Shown here: positions 24,935-36,355 of the stretch, piece after piece
Layout: every line of letters begins with the position of its first letter
How positions within the stretch are numbered: the stretch's first letter is position 1
Source of the DNA: Bryoerythrophyllum caledonicum
Taxonomy: Eukaryota > Streptophyta > Bryopsida > Pottiales > Pottiaceae
Length of the DNA stretch: 64,000 bases
Assembly: GCA_963971425.1 (NCBI GenBank)
Contig: OZ020525.1
Span: 17,428,187 to 17,492,186, forward strand
Direction: 5' to 3'
The notes under the pieces: model-generated
The model's database searches: none
What the model was told of the DNA's origin: nothing
What the model saw: only the letters and a program-made list of their open reading frames with translations
Made by a program: the position numbers and the translations under genes

Positions 24935-27804
24935 TCACGCTGCTAAAGTGGGGCGTGCCATCAATTGGGAAAGTTCAACACATTTACCTAATGAGCAGTT
25001 AGTCTTAATCGCATTAGATTCTACATGAGATCGGCTTGCAGCGTATCCTTCCTGTACAATGCCAACAAGCAAACGTCAGTTCACCTATTAAATGCAATTA
25101 TGCCGCCAACCTCATTACAAAGATAATAAGAGCAACTAACTGTCCATTACCTGATGCAGGGCAGTGATCAGATCATCACGTCTTGGCGTTGAAACCGTAC
25201 TCCTTGTTGAGATCTGGTAAACATCAAAAGACGAGATTATAAACCACATCCCACCTACAAAGCTTGAGCTAGTGAAATTGAACATCCTTGGAAACTCTAA
25301 AAATGGTGAACCCTTCGTTTTTGAACTGATTGAGCTTCTCAGTCAGTCCCACATGTTAAAATTAGAATAAACTAATTTCTTCTTGTTGAATGGAGAGCAA
25401 ACAAGAAAATTCCGTACCTCATCAAGCTCAATGTATCCCACTTGTAGATCTGGGTTACTTTCTTCCACCATTATGTCAAGCAGCTTCTTCAAGTTTCGAT
25501 CCTTGGTAGACACGGGAGGACTACGCCTACGGTCATCTTCTGCTATCCAGCCCCAAGACTTGGCCATTTCAGTCATTTTCTTTACGTCAACGGCGTTGTG
25601 CAGCGGACCAGTCCATAAAGGTCCGTTCAAAGTCAGTGAAGGAACCTGCTCCTCCTCATCCACAAGTACACCAAGTCAGATAAAAGTTACCAAGATAAAT
25701 AAAAACAAAACATCATAGGGTAGTCAATTTGACAGAACGCACAAGACATCGTTGCAAGAGGAGCTCACAGATGTGCATGAGCAATTGCAGCGACCGAGTG
25801 CACTCCATTTAACCACTTGAGTTTCGCCACAACTATTACAAACGCCAATAAAATTATAATCTCTGCACGGATGACAACTCGGTTCAATTTTCACCTGATT
25901 TGAGACCGAAACTTCAGATTATGCATGAGAGAATGTTAAGTAAAGGGAACTCACTTCGTTTGCAAGACTCGGCTGGGAAGCACACGAAGCATGACGCGAA
26001 ACACCGGGCCATGAAATGAATAATGTGAAAAGACTGGATACACGTGCATGTTGCGAAGAGCTGCCTCTCGTACCACACCCCCAATTAACATTCGGAGGCC
26101 TATTTCATTGGAATAAACCATGGGCCTGATGTACGCTCCGTATGACGCAAGAGCACTGCGCGCAAACACTCATCACCTGTCAACATGGTGACTTATTAGC
26201 ATGTCATACTCCTCATGATACTATTCATATAAGAAAAAGATTTAGAGCTCCAATTCAATCAGACTCACTTACTTGTAGGGACGATGACCTCCTGATGAGA
26301 ATCCGTCAGTTGAAGTTGCATAGATTAACCCTCCGTATGAAACGGCTGACAGGGCAGACCCCAGAAACACGGAGTCGCTGCCGAAGGAGTCCACATCGAT
26401 GAGGTCGAAGTAGTTCTTGCGCATGTAACAGTCCAGCAGCACTTTGTTGGCATCCTGGATCGTCACTTGCCATCGCCCGTTCTCGTCTTTCACATTTGGG
26501 GAGAAACAGGAGTCCAGTTCCTGAGAACATTGCTCTGCGACATCCTACAATGCACCAGACGCTCTAAAATCATTTGAGGAATCACTAGTTAAAGCTATCT
26601 CAATGATCCGTAAGTTAAGGCTTAGGATTTAGGGGCCAGGGTCAATACACATAATTACATGGACTTGCAAGCTTCACAGGACCAGATGGAGGAGGTTGTT
26701 CCAAAGGTTGTACCGAGGAAGCGGAGGCAAGGGAAAGGTTGTGCGCAATCAGAGAATCCAGACCATCACATGCGTCGTTTGCCCAGACGAAATCCGCCTC
26801 AGAGTGGGCCAGATAGCGAGCAGCTCGGATGCCGGAGCCACTCAACGCATCCAGAACATGCAGCCGGCCCTTCTCTTTCCTGTACACAGCAGCAGCCAGA
26901 CAGGCCAAGTCCCGCCCCACAGCACTTTCCTCCCGGTAGAACGAAGACCCTGTTTGAAACTGCACCCCACGCTCATTCCTCAGCGTCGCATGCTCGGAAT
27001 CCGTCGCTTGCTCTGGCACAAACATCATATCTCAAACATCAAAAATCTACTCTCCACCATCCTAGTCCAGCTACAGAACTATGCAAAACCATCAATCTTG
27101 ACGGATGTGCCAGAGTTTATGGCTTAATGTTCCAGAGATGGTGGTGTGCCAGAGTTTATGGCTTTATGTCTACTCTCTATCATCCTATTCCAGCTACAGA
27201 ACGCGAGCTCCTCCAAGAAAAACCTCCAATCTAGACGTACCTTCACATAAACCCCTAAAATAATTACCCAAAATCTCAACAAAAAGACCCCATTCGTGAC
27301 CTCAAAAGTGCAAATCCCATCACACAATACGAAAATTCCGCAACTTGTCTGAATAAAACTCTCCACAAAAACCTGAACCCCAAATAAATTTCCCCCAAAA
27401 ACCAGACATACATTTGTAACCAAAACTCTTCACAAAAACCAAACATACATTTGTAATCAAAACTCTTTACAAAAACCAGACACATTTGTAATCAAAACTC
27501 GTTACAAAAACCAGACATGCCGTACTTCGATCAGTTCACTCCAAAACATACGAAAACAAGCTGGATAATATATTATCCGCTAAACCGGGCAACGAAATTT
27601 GGTAACATTCTCCCACAGAAACAAGGTTGGGTACAATTATCCCCAGAACCCAAAGACACATTCGCAACGGAATCTCCACAAACACCAGACAGGAATACCT
27701 GATTGCGAGGAGCAAGAGACGACGGAGAAGCTGCGGTTGGCATTGTGCGATTGCGGAGGCGGGCGGAAGAAGACGGGTGCGCCCGGAGGCATGGCCGCCA
27801 TCAT
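24935..27804 (-). CDS. Trm1-like tRNA (guanine26-N2) dimethyltransferase, probably organellar
   Basis: AdoMet-dependent enzyme of the Trm1 family, which makes N2,N2-dimethylguanosine at tRNA position 26. Exons on the minus strand: 27804-27699, 27012-26714, 26544-26273, 26155-25955, 25877-25769, 25645-25418, 25213-25151 and 25051-24935, giving 464 residues. The N-terminus (MMAAMPPGAPVFF, then Ser/Arg-rich) looks like a plastid or mitochondrial transit peptide. The AdoMet-binding LDALSGSGIRAARYLAHS comes next, then DLIDVDSFGS with the catalytic-region Asp residues, HGPVFRVMLR, a Cys cluster (CHPCRD, CNSCGE, CNCSC), GPLWTGPLH and a C-terminal EGYAASRSH. The order matches the shorter plant Trm1-like subfamily. 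The exon 4/5 junction is inferred: the first AG gives an immediate stop, while the AG ending at 25878 keeps the frame. Intron 1 is 686 bp and carries short tandem repeats. Confidence 0.88.
27380..27515. repeat. ~34-bp tandem repeat in intron 1 of the Trm1-like gene
   Basis: Three to four imperfect copies of a unit containing CATTTGTAATCAAAACTC followed by TTACAAAAACCAGACA lie in tandem. They are within the first intron of the minus-strand Trm1-like gene. A second short duplication in the same intron involves CCAGCTACAGAAC and GTGCCAGAGTTTATGGCTT (27045-27200). No function is implied. Confidence 0.7.
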
Positions 27805-27911
27805 TTGCACCGACTTGGCAACAACATTTGCGTGTGGCTAGAATCCGCAACAAACACACCAACACGAATACAAACACTCGAGAGCAAGACTCTGCTTCGC
27901 TCGATCAATCG

Positions 27912-28280
27912 TGAGGATAAAAGTGTGTCCTTGGAGGACAAAAGTGTGTCCTTGGAGGATGAAAGTGTGTCCTTGGAGGATCAAAAGTGTCTCCTTGGAG
28001 GATTAAAGTGTCTTGGAGGATTAAAGTGTGTCTTGGAGGATGAAAGTCTGTCCTTGGAGGATTAAAGTGTGTCCTTGGAGGATAAAAGTGTGTCCTTGGA
28101 GGATCAAAAGTATGTCCTTGGAGGATGAAAGTGTGTCCTTGGAGGATGAAAGTATGTCCTTGGAGGATGAAAGTGTGTCCTTGGAAGATCAAAAGTGTAT
28201 CCTTGGAGGATTAAAGTGTGTCTTGGAGAATGAAAGTGTGTCCTTGGAGGATGAAAGTGTGTCCTTGGAAGATGAAATTC
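27912..28280. repeat. 21-bp minisatellite, about 17 units
   Basis: The unit is close to AAAGTGTGTCCTTGGAGGATG, with variants in the last few bases and a few units shortened or extended (for example the QK-type unit with an extra three bases). Since 21 is a multiple of three, long frames stay open on both strands, reading as SVSLEDE-type repeats on plus and HPPRTHF/ILQGHTF-type repeats on minus. Initiation and termination context are poor, so I call it a repeat and not a gene. It starts 108 bp upstream of the Trm1-like start codon and so may lie in that gene's promoter. Confidence 0.85.
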
Positions 28281-29635
28281 CAGACACCCTTTTGATTCTC
28301 CAATTCCAGACACCCTTTCAAAGGCCGGGGTTGCTTTTGTATATAATTAATTCAAAATGGAAAGTTGTCGAAAATTTAGGAAAAAATCATTTTTTTGAGA
28401 TTACACATGTAATGTCAAGGTGCTACCCGTATGATGTATGAGTGATACCTGTGTAATACTTAGGTGATACCCATTTTGTCCAAATCACTATGTCAAAGAA
28501 AAATAATTCTTTTGACAAACAAGTATTGAAAGCGACCACTACGTACGGATAGATCCGTCACTAAGGTAGAGGGACCCAATTCCGATCACTTAAGCCAGTT
28601 TGGGACTCAAATGACATTGTATGTCAAAAACATTTATGTAGAAAGATGCGGAATTAGGAATGTTAATCAACAAATATTTTTTCAAATTTAATCTCAAAGA
28701 TTTGCAATTGATATAGAATTTAGAAGGCCATAATCAAACTATAGAGTAGATGAGATTTGGTGCCCTCCTTTGCCCAATGTCAGCAAGTGAGAGTGAGCAA
28801 AAAGAGAAAGTCATGCCATGAATAACCCAACTCATGGAGGTACCCAGTGCCGATCGGCCTTGTTACGACTTTTTAGGCAAGGCTACCAATGAAAGCTCAA
28901 TGGAGGTGGAGCAACCCAAAATTGCACACTTCATGACCCAATGCCAATAATGACTAGAGTTTTCAGATTTTGAGTTATTGGTTTGGGACGCTTCATGCAC
29001 CATTTCATGCATTTACCACTTTCATGCACCATTCCATGCATACTCTACTAATCGGAATTGGGTGGCGGATCGGAATTGGGTGCCTCGACCTTAGTTTCTC
29101 CTCCTTCTGCATCCGCTTGTCTATGATGTCTCTAGGAGGCAGCCTTTCATCACAGTTGAAGAGATCAAGTGTGACGCTCTTACACAAGTTCAATGTTAAT
29201 GGAAGAGATCAAGTTCTATGTTAATGGTTGGCACAACGACGTTATGGCCTCATCCATCACAACCGCATCATCCTTCTTCACCAAGACTGCATATCAATTA
29301 TCACACCATTGCGTTCAATCATACTTTGTGTGCAAGCTTTCAATTGAATCAATCCCTTCCTCAAAAACCCGGCATTTAGCAAAACCATAGGTCCATTTGC
29401 ATATCCTTGACACGACAACGTTGGGGTCGAGTGCTAGAACAACGGCTCCTTGGCAAATGGCGCTTCCGAGGTTAGGCGAACATATGATGATCTCTACCAT
29501 TGCCTCAAATGCATGCATGATGTATGATTGGATGTTCTAAATTGGGCTTGCTCATGTATTTTAATATGATACGTTGAATTCACCCATGGCTGCCCATTTG
29601 TAGATTTTTAGTTGTGTTATATATTTATTTTTTTG
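28281..29635. other. Gene-poor stretch with a dispersed repeat at 28335-28520
   Basis: No gene is seen. The segment 28335-28520 resembles 59530-59735: ATAATTAATTCAAAATGGA, then a run of GTGATACC/GTAATG phrases and a TGGTATCACC-like ladder. The piece 29040-29080 has a small duplication of CGGAATTGGGTG. The rest is unique-looking. Confidence 0.4.
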
Positions 29636-29746
29636 CTCATGTGTTATTTTGTTAATACAATATGATTTATACGTGTGTGTTGTAATTACTCACAATCTCT
29701 AACTCCTAAATGTAGTATTAGGTCAAGAGATCACCGGTCCATGACA
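29636..29746 (+). repeat. Remnant of the 5' LTR of the Ty3/gypsy element
   Basis: These ~110 bases match the right half of the LTR at 38476-38684: TTGTTAATACAAT, ATGTAGTATT, then GATCACCGGTC and a terminal TGACA. The left half of this LTR is missing or too diverged to trace. No clear tRNA primer-binding site follows it. Confidence 0.65.
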
Positions 29747-30395
29747 TAATAACACATCACTGATTGATTCCGGTTCCGTTGCGATTCTTAATGTGAGGCA
29801 AAGGGCGCGTAGGGGATAATTTTACTTGAAGATGTTGATCCTTTCCAATGTTGAAAGAGTTGGTAGTTGGACACAATCGCATGCATGAGGGTTTGATGCA
29901 GTTGAATGGTTATGATTATGATTATTATGATTATGATTACGGAGGTCCCGGCGAGATAGAAAACGATGATAGGGCATGGATTATTAAATGAACCTTTCAC
30001 CTTATCATGCTGCTACCGTATTCCAACAATTACTATTTCGAGCCATGATTTGAACCAATCATGATCATGCCTCTATAGCCGACTTTTGGATTATTATGGA
30101 TTATCATGGATTATCATGGATTATACTATGCAATCGACTTTTGAATTATTCTCTGCGGCTGCCTTTTGGATTATTATCCAGCTTTGAATTAATTACCAAC
30201 AAATCATTAAACAATGTGTGATGATTTCACTCCAAGAATTAAGAAGTTAGGAATAAGTCTAGTTTGAATTCTACCTTAAAGCCTCATGCAATCTTACCAC
30301 AAGAATAATACGAGTTTCCCGTTCAATTTATTTTATTTTATTTTATTTAAATGTTTAAAAAAAAAAAATTAAAAAAAATTAAAAAAAAAAAAATT

Positions 30396-31560
30396 AAACA
30401 ATGATTGAGATCGAGTAGAGGTGGGGCTCGGAAATCCTGCAGCTCTAGAGGGGGTTGTGCCGGAATGGGCATTTTTTGTCCAGCAGCAGGTCCACATAGT
30501 GCTCGAAGCCGCCATATCCCAAATAATGCAGCAAATTGCAAAGTAGGCCCAAGTAGGACCTTCAACCTCCAATATAGAAGTGGGGCAAGTGCAACGCAAG
30601 GTAGAATCTTGTAAGAGCACCTCCACCGCAGGCTCCCATCCCGGCAGACCTGTCAGGTTTGGTGGGTCTAGAGGAAGGTGCTCCCCCACCGCGCTGGTCG
30701 GGGCCGCCAAACCGGTCAGGCGGGATGGAGGGAGTTGGGAGCAAGCCTGGAAAAGGAAAGAATATGGCGGGGGACTGAAAATTTCACCGGGGCTAGGCCA
30801 CCAATTTGGTTCTAGCACGTGGTGGAGCAACAATGGCTGTGGGAGTGGCTGCCACTGACAGTCCATTCACTGACGCGTTTTTGCATGGACCCACAGCAGG
30901 GCTTTTATTATGAGAGCCAGGTTTCCAGGCCGGATAACCTTGCTCCCGGCTAGTGTTGCGCTAGGCGCCCTGCAGCCCAACCACGGGGCAGGGTTCAGGG
31001 CCAAAACCCAGGGCAGTCTCCACCGGGCTGGCGCGTCCCTGGTGGAGGTGCTCTAATGCATCCAGTTATGAGAGCAAAAACTTAAAAGTCAAAAGTGGCT
31101 GGACTAGAAAGATTTTTTGGAAAAAAAGGCAACAAGGTGTATCATTGGTTTGCCCAGCTGTGGTTGGTATTTCGTGGCAAGCCGCACACTTATAGTTCCG
31201 ACCTTGACAAAGTAGCGTATGCGCATTTATACATGACAGGGGCTGCACAAAATTGGGCAATGCCCCTACTTCAAGCTCTCGATGAAAGACGTGCACATGA
31301 GTTATTGACGGATTATTAGGCCTTTCGGAAGGCGGTCATTGGAGTTTATGGAGATCTTGATTGGAGTGGTAATGGTAAAAATTGCCTCAGAAGGCTCCAG
31401 CAAACTGGTTCAGTGGCATCATATATTTCAACCTTCAGCAAATATGCACCCTAGGTCAATTGGAACGAGTCTAGCCTTGTGGCGCGTTCTCGTGGTCGAC
31501 TTAAAGACGGTATTTTGAATTCGGTGGCTACTACTAAGGCCCAACCATGACGGCTTCACG
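30396..31560 (+). pseudogene. gag region of the Ty3/gypsy element
   Basis: The best-preserved part, 31095-31316, reads as a gag core (GLERFFGKKGNKVYHW, AHLYMTGAAQNWA) followed by a stop. Further gag-like text continues to about 31560 with frame changes. The upstream part (30396-30611) is separated from it by the MITE at 30615-31053. A capsid role is assumed from family knowledge. Confidence 0.65.
30615..31053. mobile_element. PIF/Harbinger-type MITE inside gag
   Basis: The 439-bp piece starts GAGCACCTCCACC and ends with its exact reverse complement, GGTGGAGGTGCTC. It is flanked on both sides by TAA (30612-30614 and 31054-31056). Three-base TWA target duplications and GAGCA-type ends are hallmarks of PIF/Harbinger MITEs. 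It has no transposase and is clearly more GC-rich than the host element. Confidence 0.85.
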
Positions 31561-31652
31561 ATTGGATGGCAATGGCATCATGGATAGACGAGAGATTGTG
31601 GAGGTGTCGGCAACATCGTCGATGACAATTAGATTCTTCCAATAGTAGACCT

Positions 31653-31919
31653 TTGACTAGCAACAATTGTAATGCAGGTGAAAGATTTCAAGTTAATCTA
31701 GAAGCCTTTGAATCGGAACCGATGGAGCTCGGCTCGGTTTGTACAAGCACAACACTAACAAAAACGGTTGCAAAACGGCTCGAATACCAGCGTGAAGGCC
31801 GATGTTGGGGTTGCGGGGAATTAGGCCATGTACGAGCAAAGTGTCCCACGAATCCATCTAAACCTCTATCAATAGCAGCTGCAAGATTTATGCCCTCAGA
31901 AAAGGGCGTGGCCCAGGAT
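31653..31919 (+). pseudogene. gag zinc-knuckle segment
   Basis: An open frame encodes a nucleocapsid-type CCHC knuckle, CWGCGELGHVRAKC, at 31803-31844 (spacing C-x2-C-x4-H-x4-C). It follows the LEAFESEPMELGSV linker usual between gag and protease. The knuckle binds RNA in the family. The frame ends at 31920 in a stop, after which the protease frame begins. Confidence 0.75.
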
Positions 31920-32195
31920 TGAATAGGGAGGTTGAGTATCCGGGCAAAGGCACAATTCAGAGTGTTGTTGCATCCATATTGAGGGGCGGAGGGATTGAAA
32001 GAGGGGAAGGTGAAGAATTGAAAAGTTGGCCAGGTCAGCCAATAAGATCCTTGATTTTCAAACAAGAAGAAGGACCTAGACAACTTTATTTGCTCGCCAT
32101 GATTGATCCAGGAGCCCATCTTACTTTGGAAGCTACGATCAACTACATTGAGGCCTCCGCTTTGGTGGATTTTGGGGCAACGAGAATATTTATTG
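31919..32195 (+). pseudogene. Protease, N-terminal part, interrupted by element A
   Basis: The retropepsin motif region reads LVDFGAT at 32165-32185. The expected D-S/T-G has Phe in the second place, so the active site is altered. The frame is cut at 32195 by element A and resumes after 34802. Confidence 0.65.
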
Positions 32196-34802
32196 TAGGA
32201 GTTTGAAACTCTCACTTGGTTGCCCCTACCAAAAAAATTAGCTAAAATTGTGATTATTAGCTTAGATAATCGGCAAAGTAGTTAGTAATATGTAATAGTA
32301 GGTTGTATAATAATTAGTGAAAGTAGGTGAATGTTTAACTAGTTAATTAGTGCTATAATGGAGATATAACCGGGCCTTAAAACCACCAAGGTTATGCGCG
32401 GTAAAACCTAAAAAGAATGTCCGGAAAGGATCTTCAGGACAAAAGTCCAATTCACCACTTAAAACTAATTTTGCTAGTCAAAGTCTTCATTAAGTAATTA
32501 GACTAGTTATCAATTTTTCTTCCTAGTTTAATTGTTTAGGTTTTCTTTCTAGTTTATTTGTTGTTGAAAACTTAAATTCTTATTTGAAAGAGTAGGAATT
32601 TAATTTTATATGAAAGAAAAACATTAAAAGGAGAAAAAGAAAAAGAAAAAGAAAAAATATCATTTGATAACCGTCCAGTACCGGATATCAATCGGGTACC
32701 TGATATCAACCGGGTACCTGATATCAACCGGGTACCAAGCATGAGCCCGAGACGTTGACATCATACGGCCATCACGAAGAGGATTTTGAAGAAGTTGCAT
32801 CTACGTAGTGAAGAAGAAGAAGCCTAGGGTTTTGAGAGAAAAATTTAGTGGAGGTTGCGACTGAAGAGGCCGCCACAAGGAAAGGAGTTGTACAAGTGAA
32901 GGAAGGTTGTGAAGCCGCAAGGATTTGAGAAGTTTCAAACTAGGGTTTGGAGTGAAGACTTGCAAGGAGGTTGTGGGTGCAACAAGGAAGTGGCGAATAC
33001 AAGGTGTGGAGGTAGTGTGAGGAGGTTCATGACCGCGGCGAGAAGAATCAGAGACTAAACTACAATTGAAGGAGGTTGCGGGTGCAACAAGGAGGTGGCA
33101 AGAATTGTGAAACAATGTGTTTCTTGCTAATTGTTGGATTTTTCTTGTTTGTAGAATTTTCTTGTTTGTAAATCCTCTTCTTTCACTTGTTGCTCTCATT
33201 TTCTTTCCCCGAGATAATTCCCGGTTATCTTTTCTTCCTAGTCTAAAAAAAGTCTCCCAGTAGACTCTATTTTGACCTTGTGTGTCCTAGAATTGTGAAT
33301 TCTTGTCATTAGTGCATATGTTCTTTGTCCGTTTTCTCCCTTTCCATTGTCCCGGCCTTGTGGTAAGTCATCTTTTGTTCTCTATATTCCTTCCCTCTCC
33401 CTAGTCTTGCATAAATTTTTTGTCATTTTCCCTCGTCTCTCCGATCTCCCATAAAACTATCTACAAAAAAAACCCTTGTTCTCCTAGCATAGAGTCATTT
33501 CCTTGCTTGAGTAGTAAATTGCTATTTTTTTTTGTTTAGTTGTGTTCTAGATATGTGAGATGCCTAAATCCACATTAATCTAGAAAAGTGTTTCGGAGAA
33601 GTGCACCGGTTGCCCATCATACTTATGTGTTTTTCGGGCTCGACCGGAATTTGTAATAGGTTTAGTAGAGTGATTGGTGTAAATACAGGCACATCACGGA
33701 GCTAGTCCATTCCGGACAACATAGTTCTACCAGTAACACTAACGCTTTCAAGATTGATCTGAACAAGTGGGAGGGGATTGAAAAAAGAGAATAGTTTGAG
33801 GAAGGTGGTTGAGTTTTTAAACTCAATCTTCTCGTCGATCCTTCCATGGATCTACCGGAAGCTAATTCTACTCTTCTGGAGAGGTCCTTTGGATGAGCCT
33901 ATGTTATGAGCTATTGTGAAATTATCCTATGAGTTGATAGGATGTTGCTAGGTGCAATAGATTAACACTAGAGTGAGAGTAGTGATGTCGATGGGGCCCC
34001 ATTGTGCACCCGGTCACTACCACTTAAGTGAATTCTCCAGTTACCTAGTATTGTTAAATATGTTTATTGGTCTCAGACCAGAAGTCTTCCGGTTTACTGA
34101 TCTAACCGGTAATCTGCCAATGACTAGGCAACCCTAGAAGCCCACTTAAGTGTTTGGGAAGTGTTTGGATTGGTGGGAAGAGGGGTGATATCCTCCCTCT
34201 TGGTACACTAGAAGAGTTCCCGGCTAAGCCTGAGTCCGGAGTATTCCAGGGTTTGTACCCTTACAGTGGATGAGGTCCAACAATCCCCGTGGAAGATTGC
34301 CTTGCTTATGTGATTTGCCTAGCATTGGACTCTTGTGAGTTTTGTATCTTCTTTGTTTGATTCATTGGATGTGGTTGTAGTTGGAACGCGGTTTTGCGTG
34401 ACCGGTTTACTATAACTATTTTCCGGTAGATTGTGAAGGCCGGTAAATGAGCTACAACCTTTTAACTCTTTCATGGTGTAGAGTTAGGTTGTGGATATTG
34501 TGGCCTTTGGACTATAAGAACAAAGGGCAGTGACTTTCCGGGCACTGCAAAAATTTACCGGAAAACTACTCTGATGCTCAACAAAGTTTAAACTAAACAT
34601 TTGTGGTTACTTGTTACCGGTCACTAAGGTATTGGGGAAGTCATCCTCTGAAATGTGCTGAGGTATTAAGTGTGAATTGTCTTTAGATTTAGAAATTTTG
34701 ACACACAATAAAAATCCCTGGAAATGATCTGGTTAGATGGGCTCGCTTAAGGTTAATTTTGGTTAACTTTGAGAATTACGAACTACTAGACTACGACATT
34801 TA
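32196..34802 (+). mobile_element. Element A, copy 2, inserted in the gypsy protease
   Basis: The insert starts TGTAGGAGTTTGAAACTC and ends GACTACGACA. It is flanked by the 5-bp duplication TTTAT (32191-32195 and 34803-34807), and removing it with one TTTAT joins the protease frame in phase. TG...CA ends with a 5-bp duplication are typical of LTR retrotransposons, yet the two ends do not repeat each other, so it may be one long solo LTR-like unit. Compared with copy 1 it lacks most of the ORF and is an internal deletion derivative. A GGTACC-rich tandem (GATATCAACCGGGTACC, 32682-32738) lies inside it. Confidence 0.7.
32682..32738 (+). repeat. Short tandem repeat in element A
   Basis: Three imperfect copies of an 18-19 bp unit, CTGATATCAACCGGGTAC, lie in tandem. 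The equivalent place in copy 1 (about 4430-4500) has a different, longer GC-rich arrangement. Confidence 0.7.
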
Positions 34803-35581
34803 TGCATCCAAAATTTGTTGCACGTTGTCATGCTTGCTGACAACCTAAATTGGTGTCTCAAGAAGTAGAGGTGGTCGACGAAAGAGTGATCAATTCTGAC
34901 CTCATCACACACAAAGCTACGGTGGAGCTCGTCATTGGAGATCATCGTTAGGTATTGGTAGCAGATACCACTAATATAGGAAGGTATCCATGCATCTTGG
35001 GCACTTCATGGCTAAGCTACCACGACCCTATGATTCGTTGGTCGGAGCAAAGCGTCACGTTCGACTCTTCCCATTGCCATGAGAATTGCAGAAATCATCA
35101 AGGTACCCTTCTTGGGGAGGAAGTAGCAGGTAACCCCGATCATGGTGGAATAATAAGATATGTTGAGAACCGACTTGAATTGAGAAGCTCCGGGGAACCT
35201 GAGGGAGGAAGCATTGTGGAGTCGCTGAAGTACAGTCTCAATGCTAGGGTCCAGGCTGAAGTACAAGCTCGTGAATTCAATAAGTTAACTCTTTCAAAAT
35301 TGATTATACCTAGGCATGCCATTGTGTCAGCAGCTGCATTTCAACAGTCCGCCAACAATGCTGAAATTTATGCAATAGAAATTTCAGAATGCGGCGGTGG
35401 AATTGATATCATCAAGCCTATGAGAATATCTATTCTGGAAGAATATGGCGACTTGCAAGCGACTTTGAGCGAGGAAGCATCAAATGAGCTATCTAACCAC
35501 AACATCTCCGATATAAAGATTGAATTTAAGGAAGGACAAGAACCGTGGAATACCGGCTTAAGTCCAATGTCATTAATGTAA
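34803..35581 (+). pseudogene. Protease C-terminal part and linker to reverse transcriptase
   Basis: After the insertion the frame reads toward the typical end of a gypsy protease, ILGTSWLSYHDPMIRW at about 34991-35040, which corresponds to the family's LGMPWL..HNP.I.W. A long open frame (34955-35581) then forms the linker before the polymerase. A stop at about 34948 and frame changes show decay. Confidence 0.7.
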
Positions 35582-35589
35582 TTGGAGGT

Positions 35590-36345
35590 GCTCAAAAAAT
35601 ATTTGGAAGAAAATTTAGGAAAAGGGTGGATTCAAAGGTCAAAGTCCCCAATTTTTGCACCAGTTGTATTTGCACCAAAAGGATAGTTCCATCAAAGTTT
35701 GTGTGAATTATCGGAATCTTAATATAATCACGATATGGAACCAATATCCCTTAGTCCTCCTTCCAGAGCTCACGGATCGGTTGGTGGGGGCTAAGATATT
35801 CACCAAACTTGATGTACGTCAAGCTTACCACCGAGTGCATATGATGTCAGGTCACGAGTTTAAGACGGCTTTCAAGACCATGTATTGTACAGTCTCTTTG
35901 AATATTTGGTGATGCCTTTTAAGCTGACGAATGCACTAGCTCAATTTCAGTCTTTTATGCAAAATATTTTTTATGATCTTTTGGATATTTGAGATGTAAT
36001 ATACTTGGATGATATTCTTATATTCTCCAAAAACTTGGATGAGCACCGACAAGTGGTACAAGAAGTATTACGGAGATTACCAAAAAATGGATTATATGCA
36101 AAAGAATCAAAATGTGAATTCCATCGTGAATCAGTGGAATTTTTTGGAATAATAGTCTCATCAAAGGGACTCAAGATGTGCCAAGACAAAGTTCAAACTA
36201 TTCAAGAGTGGCATGTTCCAAAGATAGTGAAAGAAGTTCAAGCCTTTCTTGGATTTTCAAATTTTTACCGCCAATTTATATGGGATTATTCAAAGAATGC
36301 AATGTCACTCACAAATTTGACATGGAGAGAACACTTATTTGTATG
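35590..36345 (+). pseudogene. Reverse transcriptase of the Ty3/gypsy element
   Basis: Recognisable blocks are VNYRNLN, AKIFTKLDVRQAYH (first catalytic Asp), a frameshift near 35905, then YLDD at 36002-36013 (the catalytic pair), followed by FFGIIVSSKGLK and QAFLGFSNFYRQFI. All are standard order for Ty3/gypsy polymerases. A stop just before the YLDD block and the frameshift make it nonfunctional. It is cut at 36355 by the LINE insertion. Confidence 0.85.
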
Positions 36346-36355
36346 GATGCAATAG

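Noticed and set aside
27536..27877. 113-codon minus-strand frame over the first Trm1-like exon
   Set aside because: It is a shadow in another frame; the real first exon starts at 27804 and splices out at 27699 in phase with exon 2.
27703..28441. Long open frames of SLEDESV-type repeats as a protein gene
   Set aside because: They follow automatically from a 21-bp tandem repeat and occur on both strands; no start context, splice sites or unique domain support translation.
28856..28870. CCTTGTTACGACTT, identical to the well-known 3' end of small-subunit rRNA (complement)
   Set aside because: Only 14-15 bases match; the sequence on either side is unlike any rRNA, so it is coincidence.
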